A DNA stretch of 64,000 bases from Mytilus californianus (GCF_021869535.1 NW_026262736.1:552755-616754), one strand, 5' to 3'. Positions 22,901 through 35,690 are shown, numbered from the stretch's first letter. The notes: a model not told the origin generated them from the sequence alone. Translations and numbers: made by a program.

Positions 22901-25900
22901 CAATCTTCAAATAGGTGTAGAATGGATTTGAATAGAGATATTTTCTTAAAGTTAACTGTTCCGAAAAGATGAAAAGGCGATCTAGAGCATGAAAACTTAT
23001 TGGTATCAATGAAGTGTACGGCCGCACTTTCCGACCTCACTGAAGAAACGTTTGTGTGAGAGTGAAGCCTAATCCCGACATTAACCCCAACTCCGAAACT
23101 ACAAAAGATAAAGACTTGCGGTTTTCATCATAGGCTTAATTCTCGCAAAGTACTGCCCCTAACGGGGTCGATTTATTAATTTCAAGCCAATCGAAGCATA
23201 GGATCATGTTGAGACTTTGAAAATATCGACTTTGAAAAGTACCAAAAACCACAACCTGACCCCCCACCCCTCCAAAACTGTGATTTTTGAGAAGTTCGTG
23301 AAAAAACTTAATACGAAAATCTAATCGGTTAACCCCCTAGACTTACCCGTTCCAAGATAAAGTAAGGCCTTCAAAACAACGATTTTAACACATTTGGGGT
23401 TTTGGTTTGGGTTAGTGTTTGGGTTAGAGTTAGGGTCAGGGTTTGGGTCAGGGTTAGGGTCAGGGTTAGGGTCAGGGTTTGGGTCAGGGTTAGGGTCAGG
23501 GTTAGGGTCAGGGTTTGGGTCAGGGTTAGGGTCAGGGTTAGGGTCAGGGTCAGGGTTTAAGTTAGGGTTAGGGTCAGGGTTTGCGTATGGTAGTGGACTT
23601 TGACGAGGGTTAGTGAGGTGCCCTTTTTCACTTCTGCGCATGTCTGCCCTTTTTTGTGACTGCGCATGCGTCAGAAATTTCCAAAAATATTTCTAAGTAC
23701 AGAGTATGAAAAGTGCCTTTGACTTCAATCTTCAAATAGGTGTAGAATGGATTTGAATAGAGATATTTTCTTAAAGTTAACTGTTCCGAAAAGATGAAAA
23801 GGCGATCTAGAGCATGAAAACTTATTGGTATCAATGAAGTGTACGGCCGCACTTTCCGACCTCACTGAAGAAACGTTTGTGTGAGAGTGAAGCCTAATCC
23901 CGACATTAACCCCAACTCCGAAACTACAAAAGATAAAGACTTGCGGTTTTCATCATAGGCTTAATTCTCGCAAAGTACTGCCCCTAACGGGGTCGATTTA
24001 TTAATTTCAAGCCAATCGAAGCATAGGATCATGTTGAGACTTTGAAAATATCGACTTTGAAAAGTACCAAAAACCACAACCTGACCCCCCACCCCTCCAA
24101 AACTGTGATTTTTGAGAAGTTCGTGAAAAAACTTAATACGAAAATCTAATCGGTTAACCCCCTAGACTTACCCGTTCCAAGATAAAGTAAGGCCTTCAAA
24201 ACAACGATTATAACACATTTGGGGTTTTGGTTTGGGTTAGTGTTTGGGTTAGAGTTAGGGTCAGGGTTTGGGTCAGGGTTAGGGTCAGGGTTAGGGTCAG
24301 GGTTTGGGTCAGGGTTAGGGTCAGGGTTAGGGTCAGGGTTTGGGTCAGGGTTAGGGTCAGGGTTAGGGTCAGGGTCAGGGTTTAAGTTAGGGTTAGGGTC
24401 AGGGTTTGCGTATGGTAGTGGACTTTGACGAGGGTTAGTGAGGTGCCCTTTTTCACTTCTGCGCATGTCTGCCCTTTTTTGTGACTGCGCATGCGTCAGA
24501 AATTTCCAAAAATATTTCTAAGTACAGAGTATGAAAAGTGCCTTTGACTTCAATCTTCAAATAGGTGTAGAATGGATTTGAATAGAGATATTTTCTTAAA
24601 GTTAACTGTTCCGAAAAGATGAAAAGGCGATCTAGAGCATGAAAACTTATTGGTATCAATGAAGTGTACGGCCGCACTTTCCGACCTCACTGAAGAAACG
24701 TTTGTGTGAGAGTGAAGCCTAATCCCGACATTAACCCCAACTCCGAAACTACAAAAGATAAAGACTTGCGGTTTTCATCATAGGCTTAATTCTCGCAAAG
24801 TACTGCCCCTAACGGGGTCGATTTATTAATTTCAAGCCAATCGAAGCATAGGATCATGTTGAGACTTTGAAAATATCGACTTTGAAAAGTACCAAAAACC
24901 ACAACCTGACCCCCCACCCCTCCAAAACTGTGATTTTTGAGAAGTTCGTGAAAAAACTTAATACGAAAATCTAATCGGTTAACCCCCTAGACTTACCCGT
25001 TCCAAGATAAAGTAAGGCCTTCAAAACAACGATTTTAACACATTTGGGGTTTTGGTTTGGGTTAGTGTTTGGGTTAGAGTTAGGGTCAGGGTTTGGGTCA
25101 GGGTTAGGGTCAGGGTTAGGGTCAGGGTTTGGGTCAGGGTTAGGGTCAGGGTTAGGGTCAGGGTTTGGGTCAGGGTTAGGGTCAGGGTTAGGGTCAGGGT
25201 CAGGGTTTAAGTTAGGGTTAGGGTCAGGGTTTGCGTATGGTAGTGGACTTTGACGAGGGTTAGTGAGGTGCCCTTTTTCACTTCTGCGCATGTCTGCCCT
25301 TTTTTGTGACTGCGCATGCGTCAGAAATTTCCAAAAATATTTCTAAGTACAGAGTATGAAAAGTGCCTTTGACTTCAATCTTCAAATAGGTGTAGAATGG
25401 ATTTGAATAGAGATATTTTCTTAAAGTTAACTGTTCCGAAAAGATGAAAAGGCGATCTAGAGCATGAAAACTTATTGGTATCAATGAAGTGTACGGCCGC
25501 ACTTTCCGACCTCACTGAAGAAACGTTTGTGTGAGAGTGAAGCCTAATCCCGACATTAACCCCAACTCCGAAACTACAAAAGATAAAGACTTGCGGTTTT
25601 CATCATAGGCTTAATTCTCGCAAAGTACTGCCCCTAACGGGGTCGATTTATTAATTTCAAGCCAATCGAAGCATAGGATCATGTTGAGACTTTGAAAATA
25701 TCGACTTTGAAAAGTACCAAAAACCACAACCTGACCCCCCACCCCTCCAAAACTGTGATTTTTGAGAAGTTCGTGAAAAAACTTAATACGAAAATCTAAT
25801 CGGTTAACCCCCTAGACTTACCCGTTCCAAGATAAAGTAAGGCCTTCAAAACAACGATTTTAACACATTTGGGGTTTTGGTTTGGGTTAGTGTTTGGGTT

Positions 25901-27714
25901 AGAGTTAGGGTCAGGGTTTGGGTCAGGGTTAGGGTCAGGGTTAGGGTCAGGGTTTGGGTCAGGGTTAGGGTCAGGGTTAGGGTCAGGGTTTGGGTCAGGG
26001 TTAGGGTCAGGGTTAGGGTCAGGGTCAGGGTTTAAGTTAGGGTTAGGGTCAGGGTTTGCGTATGGTAGTGGACTTTGACGAGGGTTAGTGAGGTGCCCTT
26101 TTTCACTTCTGCGCATGTCTGCCCTTTTTTGTGACTGCGCATGCGTCAGAAATTTCCAAAAATATTTCTAAGTACAGAGTATGAAAAGTGCCTTTGACTT
26201 CAATCTTCAAATAGGTGTAGAATGGATTTGAATAGAGATATTTTCTTAAAGTTAACTGTTCCGAAAAGATGAAAAGGCGATCTAGAGCATGAAAACTTAT
26301 TGGTATCAATGAAGTGTACGGCCGCACTTTCCGACCTCACTGAAGAAACGTTTGTGTGAGAGTGAAGCCTAATCCCGACATTAACCCCAACTCCGAAACT
26401 ACAAAAGATAAAGACTTGCGGTTTTCATCATAGGCTTAATTCTCGCAAAGTACTGCCCCTAACGGGGTCGATTTATTAATTTCAAGCCAATCGAAGCATA
26501 GGATCATGTTGAGACTTTGAAAATATCGACTTTGAAAAGTACCAAAAACCACAACCTGACCCCCCACCCCTCCAAAACTGTGATTTTTGAGAAGTTCGTG
26601 AAAAAACTTAATACGAAAATCTAATCGGTTAACCCCCTAGACTTACCCGTTCCAAGATAAAGTAAGGCCTTCAAAACAACGATTTTAACACATTTGGGGT
26701 TTTGGTTTGGGTTAGTGTTTGGGTTAGAGTTAGGGTCAGGGTTTGGGTCAGGGTTAGGGTCAGGGTTAGGGTCAGGGTTTGGGTCAGGGTTAGGGTCAGG
26801 GTTAGGGTCAGGGTTTGGGTCAGGGTTAGGGTCAGGGTTAGGGTCAGGGTCAGGGTTTAAGTTAGGGTTAGGGTCAGGGTTTGCGTATGGTAGTGGACTT
26901 TGACGAGGGTTAGTGAGGTGCCCTTTTTCACTTCTGCGCATGTCTGCCCTTTTTTGTGACTGCGCATGCGTCAGAAATTTCCAAAAATATTTCTAAGTAC
27001 AGAGTATGAAAAGTGCCTTTGACTTCAATCTTCAAATAGGTGTAGAATGGATTTGAATAGAGATATTTTCTTAAAGTTAACTGTTCCGAAAAGATGAAAA
27101 GGCGATCTAGAGCATGAAAACTTATTGGTATCAATGAAGTGTACGGCCGCACTTTCCGACCTCACTGAAGAAACGTTTGTGTGAGAGTGAAGCCTAATCC
27201 CGACATTAACCCCAACTCCGAAACTACAAAAGATAAAGACTTGCGGTTTTCATCATAGGCTTAATTCTCGCAAAGTACTGCCCCTAACGGGGTCGATTTA
27301 TTAATTTCAAGCCAATCGAAGCATAGGATCATGTTGAGACTTTGAAAATATCGACTTTGAAAAGTACCAAAAACCACAACCTGACCCCCCACCCCTCCAA
27401 AACTGTGATTTTTGAGAAGTTCGTGAAAAAACTTAATACGAAAATCTAATCGGTTAACCCCCTAGACTTACCCGTTCCAAGATAAAGTAAGGCCTTCAAA
27501 ACAACGATTTTAACACATTTGGGGTTTTGGTTTGGGTTAGTGTTTGGGTTAGAGTTAGGGTCAGGGTTTGGGTCAGGGTTAGGGTCAGGGTTAGGGTCAG
27601 GGTTTGGGTCAGGGTTAGGGTCAGGGTTAGGGTCAGGGTTTGGGTCAGGGTTAGGGTCAGGGTTAGGGTCAGGGTCAGGGTTTAAGTTAGGGTTAGGGTC
27701 AGGGTTTGCGTATG
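16990..27714 (+). repeat. Homogenised 13-unit run of the 825-bp repeat
   Basis: Thirteen consecutive units of exactly 825 bp (10725 bp) lack all the higher-order markers seen on either side. I noticed only two private changes: C to T in the C-run at 19964, and T to A near 24210. Such uniformity implies recent amplification or gene conversion. It also means the copy number could be wrong if the assembly collapsed or expanded identical units. Confidence 0.9.
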
Positions 27715-30700
27715 GTAGTGGACTTTGACGAGGGTTAGTGAGGTGCCCTTTTTCACTTCTGCGCATGTCTGCCCTTTTTTGTGACTGCGCATGCGTCAGA
27801 AATTTCCAAAAATATTTCTAAGTACAGAGTATGAAAAGTGCCTTTGACTTCAATCTTCAAATAGGTGTAGAATGGATTTGAATAGAGATATTTTCTTAAA
27901 GTTAACTGTTCCGAAAAGATGAAAAGGCGATCTAGAGCATGAAAACTTATTGGTATCAATGAAGTGTACGGCCGCACTTTCCGACCTCACTGAAGAAACG
28001 TTTGTGTGAGAGTGAAGCCTAATCCCGACATTAACCCCAACTCCGAAACTACAAAAGATAAAGACTTGCGGTTTTCATCATAGGCTTAATTCTCGCAAAG
28101 TACTGCCCCTAACGGGGTCGATTTATTAATTTCAAGCCAATCGAAGCATAGGATCATGTTGAAACTTTGAAAATATCGACTTTGAAAAGTACCAAAAACC
28201 ACAACCTGACCCCCCACCCCTCCAAAACTGTGATTTTTGAGAAGTTCGTGAAAAAACTTAATACGAAAATCTAATCGGTTAACCCCCTAGACTTACCCGT
28301 TCCAAGATAAAGTAAGGCCTTCAAAACAACGATTTTAACACATTTGGGGTTTTGGTTTGGGTTAGTGTTTGGGTTAGAGTTAGGGTCAGGGTTTGGGTCA
28401 GGGTTAGGGTCAGGGTTAGGGTCAGGGTTTGGGTCAGGGTTAGGGTCAGGGTTAGGGTCAGGGTTTGGGTCAGGGTTAGGGTCAGGGTTAGGGTCAGGGT
28501 CAGGGTTTAAGTTAGGGTTAGGGTCAGGGTTTGCGTATGGTAGTGGACTTTGACGAGGGTTAGTGAGGTGCCCTTTTTCACTTCTGCGCATGTCTGCCCT
28601 TTTTTGTGACTGCGCATGCGTCAGAAATTTCCAAAAATATTTCTATGTACAGAGTATGAAAAGTGCCTTTGACTTCAATCTTCAAATAGGTGTAGAATGG
28701 ATTTGAATAGAGATATTTTCTTAAAGTTAACTGTTCCGAAAAGATGAAAAGGCGATCTAGAGCATGAAAACTTATTGGTATCAATGAAGTGTACGGCCGC
28801 ACTTTCCGACCTCACTGAAGAAACGTTTGTGTGAGAGTGAAGCCTAATCCCGACATTAACCCCAACTCCGAAACTACAAAAGATAAAGACTTGCGGTTTT
28901 CATCATAGGCTTAATTCTCGCAAAGTACTGCCCCTAACGGGGTCGATTTATTAATTTCAAGCCAATCGAAGCATAGGATCATGTTGAGACTTTGAAAATA
29001 TCGACTTTGAAAAGTACCAAAAACCACAACCTGACCCCCCACCCCTCCAAAACTGTGATTTTTGAGAAGTTCGTGAAAAAACTTAATACGAAAATCTAAT
29101 CGGTTAACCCCCTAGACTTACCCGTTCCAAGATAAAGTAAGGCCTTCAAAACAACGATTTTAACACATTTGGGGTTTTGGTTTGGGTTAGTGTTTGGGTT
29201 AGAGTTAGGGTCAGGGTTTGGGTCAGGGTTAGGGTCAGGGTTAGGGTCAGGGTTTGGGTCAGGGTTAGGGTCAGGGTTAGGGTCAGGGTTTGGGTCAGGG
29301 TTAGGGTCAGGGTTAGGGTCAGGGTCAGGGTTTAAGTTAGGGTTAGGGTCAGGGTTTGCGTATGGTAGTGGACTTTGACGAGGGTTAGTGAGGTGCCCTT
29401 TTTCACTTCTGCGCATGTCTGCCCTTTTTTGTGACTGCGCATGCGTCAGAAATTTCCAAAAATATTTCTAAGTACAGAGTATGAAAAGTGCCTTTGACTT
29501 CAATCTTCAAATAGGTGTAGAATGGATTTGAATAGAGATATTTTCTTAAAGTTAACTGTTCCGAAAAGATGAAAAGGCGATCTAGAGCATGAAAACTTAT
29601 TGGTATCAATGAAGTGTACGGCCGCACTTTCCGACCTCACTGAAGAAACGTTTGTGTGAGAGTGAAGCCTAATCCCGACATTAACCCCAACTCCGAAACT
29701 ACAAAAGATAAAGACTTGCGGTTTTCATCATAGGCTTAATTCTCGCAAAGTACTGCCCCTAACGGGGTCGATTTATTAATTTCAAGCCAATCGAAGCATA
29801 GGATCATGTTGAGACTTTGAAAATATCGACTTTGAAAAGTACCAAAAACCACAACCTGACCCCCCACCCCTCCAAAACTGTGATTTTTGAGAAGTTCGTG
29901 AAAAAACTTAATACGAAAATCTAATCGGTTAACCCCCTAGACTTACCCGTTCCAAGATAAAGTAAGGCCTTCAAAACAACGATTTTAACACATTTGGGGT
30001 TTTGGTTTGGGTTAGTGTTTGGGTTAGAGTTAGGGTCAGGGTTTGGGTCAGGGTTAGGGTCAGGGTTAGGGTCAGGGTTTGGGTCAGGGTTAGGGTCAGG
30101 GTTAGGGTCAGGGTTTGGGTCAGGGTTAGGGTCAGGGTTAGGGTCAGGGTCAGGGTTTAAGTTAGGGTTAGGGTCAGGGTTAGGGTAGTGGACTTTGACG
30201 AGGGTTAGTGAGGTGCCCTTTTTCACTTCTGCGCATGTCTGCCCTTTTTTGTGACTGCGCATGCGTCAGAAATTTCCAAAAATATTTCTAAGTACAGAGT
30301 ATGAAAAGTGCCTTTGACTTCAATCTTCAAATAGGTGTAGAATGGATTTGAATAGAGATATTTTCTTAAAGTTAACTGTTCCGAAAAGATGAAAAGGCGA
30401 TCTAGAGCATGAAAACTTATTGGTATCAATGAAGTGTACGGCCGCACTTTCCGACCTCACTGAAGAAACGTTTGTGTGAGAGTGAAGCCTAATCCCGACA
30501 TTAACCCCAACTCCGAAACTACAAAAGATAAAGACTTGCGGTTTTCATCATAGGCTTAATTCTCGCAAAGTACTGCCCCTAACGGGGTCGATTTATTAAT
30601 TTCAAGCCAATCGAAGCATAGGATCATGTTGAGACTTTGAAAATATCGACTTTGAAAAGTACCAAAAACCACAACCTGACCCCCCACCCCTCCAAAACTG

Positions 30701-32659
30701 TGATTTTTGAGAAGTTCGTGAAAAAACTTAATACGAAAATCTAATCGGTTAACCCCCTAGACTTACCCGTTCCAAGATAAAGTAAGGCCTTCAAAACAAC
30801 GATTTTAACACATTTGGGGTTTTGGTTTGGGTTAGTGTTTGGGTTAGAGTTAGGGTCAGGGTTTGGGTCAGGGTTAGGGTCAGGGTTAGGGTCAGGGTTT
30901 GGGTCAGGGTTAGGGTCAGGGTTAGGGTCAGGGTTTGGGTCAGGGTTAGGGTCAGGGTTAGGGTCAGGGTCAGGGTTTAAGTTAGGGTTAGGGTCAGGGT
31001 TTGCGTATGGTAGTGGACTTTGACGAGGGTTAGTGAGGTGCCCTTTTTCACTTCTGCGCATGTCTGCCCTTTTTTGTGACTGCGCATGCGTCAGAAATTT
31101 CCAAAAATATTTCTAAGTACAGAGTATGAAAAGTGCCTTTGACTTCAATCTTCAAATAGGTGTAGAATGGATTTGAATAGAGATATTTTCTTAAAGTTAA
31201 CTGTTCCGAAAAGATGAAAAGGCGATCTAGAGCATGAAAACTTATTGGTATCAATGAAGTGTACGGCCGCACTTTCCGACCTCACTGAAGAAACGTTTGT
31301 GTGAGAGTGAAGCCTAATCCCGACATTAACCCCAACTCCGAAACTACAAAAGATAAAGACTTGCGGTTTTCATCATAGGCTTAATTCTCGCAAAGTACTG
31401 CCCCTAACGGGGTCGATTTATTAATTTCAAGCCAATCGAAGCATAGGATCATGTTGAGACTTTGAAAATATCGACTTTGAAAAGTACCAAAAACCACAAC
31501 CTGACCCCCCACCCCTCCAAAACTGTGATTTTTGAGAAGTTCGTGAAAAAACTTAATACGAAAATCTAATCGGTTAACCCCCTAGACTTACCCGTTCCAA
31601 GATAAAGTAAGGCCTTCAAAACAACGATTTTAACACATTTGGGGTTTTGGTTTGGGTTAGTGTTTGGGTTAGAGTTAGGGTCAGGGTTTGGGTCAGGGTT
31701 AGGGTCAGGGTTAGGGTCAGGGTTTGGGTCAGGGTTAGGGTCAGGGTTAGGGTCAGGGTTTGGGTCAGGGTTAGGGTCAGGGTTAGGGTCAGGGTCAGGG
31801 TTTAAGTTAGGGTTAGGGTCAGGGTTTGCGTATGGTAGTGGACTTTGACGAGGGTTAGTGAGGTGCCCTTTTTCACTTCTGCGCATGTCTGCCCTTTTTT
31901 GTGACTGCGCATGCGTCAGAAATTTCCAAAAATATTTCTAAGTACAGAGTATGAAAAGTGCCTTTGACTTCAATCTTCAAATAGGTGTAGAATGGATTTG
32001 AATAGAGATATTTTCTTAAAGTTAACTGTTCCGAAAAGATGAAAAGGCGATCTAGAGCATGAAAACTTATTGGTATCAATGAAGTGTACGGCCGCACTTT
32101 CCGACCTCACTGAAGAAACGTTTGTGTGAGAGTGAAGCCTAATCCCGACATTAACCCCAACTCCGAAACTACAAAAGATAAAGACTTGCGGTTTTCATCA
32201 TAGGCTTAATTCTCGCAAAGTACTGCCCCTAACGGGGTCGATTTATTAATTTCAAGCCAATCGAAGCATAGGATCATGTTGAGACTTTGAAAATATCGAC
32301 TTTGAAAAGTACCAAAAACCACAACCTGACCCCCCACCCCTCCAAAACTGTGATTTTTGAGAAGTTCGTGAAAAAACTTAATACGAAAATCTAATCGGTT
32401 AACCCCCTAGACTTACCCGTTCCAAGATAAAGTAAGGCCTTCAAAACAACGATTTTAACACATTTGGGGTTTTGGTTTGGGTTAGTGTTTGGGTTAGAGT
32501 TAGGGTCAGGGTTTGGGTCAGGGTTAGGGTCAGGGTTAGGGTCAGGGTTTGGGTCAGGGTTAGGGTCAGGGTTAGGGTCAGGGTTTGGGTCAGGGTTAGG
32601 GTCAGGGTTAGGGTCAGGGTCAGGGTTTAAGTTAGGGTTAGGGTCAGGGTTTGCGTATG
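27715..32659 (+). repeat. Higher-order repeat copy 4, six-unit version (4945 bp)
   Basis: The markers return in the same order: GTTGAAACT variant at 28163, TTCTATGTA variant at 28646, and the 820-bp unit at 29365-30184. The next GTTGAAACT lies at 33108, only 4945 bp after the first, which is 5 x 825 + 820. This copy therefore has six units rather than seven, as expected from one unequal exchange in register. Confidence 0.87.
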
Positions 32660-34342
32660 GTAGTGGACTTTGACGAGGGTTAGTGAGGTGCCCTTTTTCA
32701 CTTCTGCGCATGTCTGCCCTTTTTTGTGACTGCGCATGCGTCAGAAATTTCCAAAAATATTTCTAAGTACAGAGTATGAAAAGTGCCTTTGACTTCAATC
32801 TTCAAATAGGTGTAGAATGGATTTGAATAGAGATATTTTCTTAAAGTTAACTGTTCCGAAAAGATGAAAAGGCGATCTAGAGCATGAAAACTTATTGGTA
32901 TCAATGAAGTGTACGGCCGCACTTTCCGACCTCACTGAAGAAACGTTTGTGTGAGAGTGAAGCCTAATCCCGACATTAACCCCAACTCCGAAACTACAAA
33001 AGATAAAGACTTGCGGTTTTCATCATAGGCTTAATTCTCGCAAAGTACTGCCCCTAACGGGGTCGATTTATTAATTTCAAGCCAATCGAAGCATAGGATC
33101 ATGTTGAAACTTTGAAAATATCGACTTTGAAAAGTACCAAAAACCACAACCTGACCCCCCACCCCTCCAAAACTGTGATTTTTGAGAAGTTCGTGAAAAA
33201 ACTTAATACGAAAATCTAATCGGTTAACCCCCTAGACTTACCCGTTCCAAGATAAAGTAAGGCCTTCAAAACAACGATTTTAACACATTTGGGGTTTTGG
33301 TTTGGGTTAGTGTTTGGGTTAGAGTTAGGGTCAGGGTTTGGGTCAGGGTTAGGGTCAGGGTTAGGGTCAGGGTTTGGGTCAGGGTTAGGGTCAGGGTTAG
33401 GGTCAGGGTTTGGGTCAGGGTTAGGGTCAGGGTTAGGGTCAGGGTCAGGGTTTAAGTTAGGGTTAGGGTCAGGGTTTGCGTATGGTAGTGGACTTTGACG
33501 AGGGTTAGTGAGGTGCCCTTTTTCACTTCTGCGCATGTCTGCCCTTTTTTGTGACTGCGCATGCGTCAGAAATTTCCAAAAATATTTCTAAGTACAGAGT
33601 ATGAAAAGTGCCTTTGACTTCAATCTTCAAATAGGTGTAGAATGGATTTGAATAGAGATATTTTCTTAAAGTTAACTGTTCCGAAAAGATGAAAAGGCGA
33701 TCTAGAGCATGAAAACTTATTGGTATCAATGAAGTGTACGGCCGCACTTTCCGACCTCACTGAAGAAACGTTTGTGTGAGAGTGAAGCCTAATCCCGACA
33801 TTAACCCCAACTCCGAAACTACAAAAGATAAAGACTTGCGGTTTTCATCATAGGCTTAATTCTCGCAAAGTACTGCCCCTAACGGGGTCGATTTATTAAT
33901 TTCAAGCCAATCGAAGCATAGGATCATGTTGAGACTTTGAAAATATCGACTTTGAAAAGTACCAAAAACCACAACCTGACCCCCCACCCCTCCAAAACTG
34001 TGATTTTTGAGAAGTTCGTGAAAAAACTTAATACGAAAATCTAATCGGTTAACCCCCTAGACTTACCCGTTCCAAGATAAAGTAAGGCCTTCAAAACAAC
34101 GATTTTAACACATTTGGGGTTTTGGTTTGGGTTAGTGTTTGGGTTAGAGTTAGGGTCAGGGTTTGGGTCAGGGTTAGGGTCAGGGTTAGGGTCAGGGTTT
34201 GGGTCAGGGTTAGGGTCAGGGTTAGGGTCAGGGTTTGGGTCAGGGTTAGGGTCAGGGTTAGGGTCAGGGTCAGGGTTTAAGTTAGGGTTAGGGTCAGGGT
34301 TTGCGTATGGTAGTGGACTTTGACGAGGGTTAGTGAGGTGCC
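32660..34342 (+). repeat. Partial higher-order repeat copy 5, ending at the telomere tract
   Basis: Two full units and 33 bp of a third. The first carries the GTTGAAACT variant (33108), but the second has the consensus TTCTAAGTA where copies 1 to 4 have TTCTATGTA. The linkage of the two markers is therefore broken here. The last unit is cut after GAGGTGCC at 34342, where pure TTAGGG begins. Confidence 0.87.
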
Positions 34343-34696
34343 GTTAGGGTTAGGGTTAGGGTTAGGGTTAGGGTTAGGGTTAGGGTTAGGGTTAGGGTTA
34401 GGGTTAGGGTTAGGGTTAGGGTTAGGGTTAGGGTTAGGTTAGGGTTAGGGTTAGGGTTAGGGTTAGGGTTAGGGTTAGGGTTAGGGTTAGTTAGGGTTAG
34501 GGTTAGGGTTAGGGTTAGGGTTAGGGTTAGGGTTAGGGTTAGGGTTAGGGTTAGGGTTAGGGTTAGGGTTAGGGTTAGGGTTAGGGTTAGGGTTAGGGTT
34601 AGGGTTAGGGTTAGGGTTAGGGTTAGGGTTAGGGTTAGGGTTAGGGTTAGGGTTAGGGTTAGGGTTAGGGTTAGGGTTAGGTTAGGGTTAGGGTTA

Positions 34697-34733
<37 letters not shown>

Positions 34734-35059
34734 GGTTAGGGTTAGGGTTAGGGTTAGGGTTAGGGTTAGGGTTAGGGTTAGGGTTAGGGTTAGGGTTAGG
34801 GTTAGGGTTAGGGTTAGGGTTAGGGTTAGGGTTAGGGTTAGGGTTAGGGTTAGGGTTAGGGTTAGGGTTAGGGTTAGGGTTAGGGTTAGGGTTAGGGTTA
34901 GGGTTAGGGTTAGGGTTAGGGTTAGGGTTAGGGTTAGGGTTAGGGTTAGGGTTAGGGTTAGGGTTAGGGTTAGGGTTAGGGTTAGGGTTAGGGTTAGGGT
35001 TAGGGTTAGGGTTAGGGTTAGGGTTAGGGTTAGGGTTAGGGTTAGGGTTAGGGTTAGGG

Positions 35060-35113
<54 letters not shown>

Positions 35114-35151
35114 GGTTAGGGTTAGGGTTAGGGTTAGGGTTAGGGTTAGGG

Positions 35152-35205
<54 letters not shown>

Positions 35206-35296
35206 GGTTAGGGTTAGGGTTAGGGTTAGGGTTAGGGTTAGGGTTAGGGTTAGGGTTAGGGTTAGGGTTAGGGTTAGGGTTAGGGTTAGGGTTAGG
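34343..35296 (+). repeat. Interstitial telomere tract 1, (TTAGGG)n, about 950 bp
   Basis: Nearly pure TTAGGG repeats, about 159 hexamers, G-rich on the + strand. Irregularities are single-base losses (TTAGG or TTAG, near 34437, 34489 and 34680-34700) and TTTAGGG gains (near 34711, 35078, 35091, 35170 and 35183). The left end abuts a broken 825-bp unit about 33 bp past its own G-rich tract. The right end passes through GGTTAGGTATC into unrelated sequence. Length and purity fit a recently terminal telomere or a recent addition, unlike the old, degenerate hexamers of the units. Confidence 0.95.
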
Positions 35297-35453
35297 TATC
35301 ATATAGAGGGGGGCACCTGGGGTGTAGGCTGACTATTAAGGGTTGTGATATGGCTGGCGTATGAATATATGAGGGTTAGGGTTAACCCTAACCCAAATTA
35401 GGGTTAGGGTTAGGGTTTGGGTTAGCCGGATCTTTTTTTCTAACCCTAACCCT
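35297..35453. repeat. Junction mosaic with telomere repeats in both orientations
   Basis: Short transition segment. After about 75 bp of single-copy sequence, a G-strand piece runs directly into a C-strand piece, forming a perfect 22-bp palindrome at 35373-35394 centred on GTTAAC. More G-strand hexamers follow (35398-35425), then a T-rich spacer, then C-strand CTAACCCTAACCC (35440-35452). The last can pair with 35413-35425 with one mismatch over 13 bp. These are the only inverted telomere motifs I found in the window. Confidence 0.85.
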
Positions 35454-35690
35454 TTCAAGTGCGCATGCGCCGATATGTTTTGGATTCAAGGGTCCCCCTA
35501 TAGTAATACATACTTAGTTGTATATATAGTAGTCTTTTTGTAACAATTTCCTGAAGAAGGTATGCCAAAATTTGCATATTGAAATTCAGGGGAGATAATC
35601 TGATAAGGCTTATAGGCAAACTTTGAAAAAATCGTATCTCTGTTGTTGACCGTCCGATTTTTAAACTGTTTAGCGTTTTGGAAAGGGAAT
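35454..35690 (+). repeat. Module A1, diverged single-copy form
   Basis: Begins at the GCGCATGCGC palindrome (35461-35470). It is recognisably related to modules A2 and A3: a TTGGATTCAAGGGT counterpart of TTGGATACAAGGGT, a TATATAGTAG word, TTTCCT, and a GGCAAACTTTGAAAAA sub-repeat near 35616. It is clearly more diverged than those two are from each other and has one sub-repeat instead of three. Open frames here are short and show no recognisable protein. Confidence 0.7.
35461..35470. promoter_or_regulatory. GCGCATGCGC palindrome, NRF1-like site 1
   Basis: Perfect 10-bp palindrome at the head of module A1, preceded by T, so it matches the core of the animal NRF1 motif (YGCGCAYGCGCR) at nearly all positions. 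The AT-rich surroundings make such a CpG-containing word conspicuous. Function is inferred from motif similarity only. Confidence 0.4.

Noticed and set aside
1..34342. CRISPR array
   Set aside because: Repeats are 825 bp with no short repeat/unique spacer structure, and the DNA is clearly eukaryotic subtelomeric.
34343..35296. Present-day chromosome terminus
   Set aside because: Sequence continues for tens of kb on both sides, so the tract is interstitial in this assembly unless the join is an assembly error.
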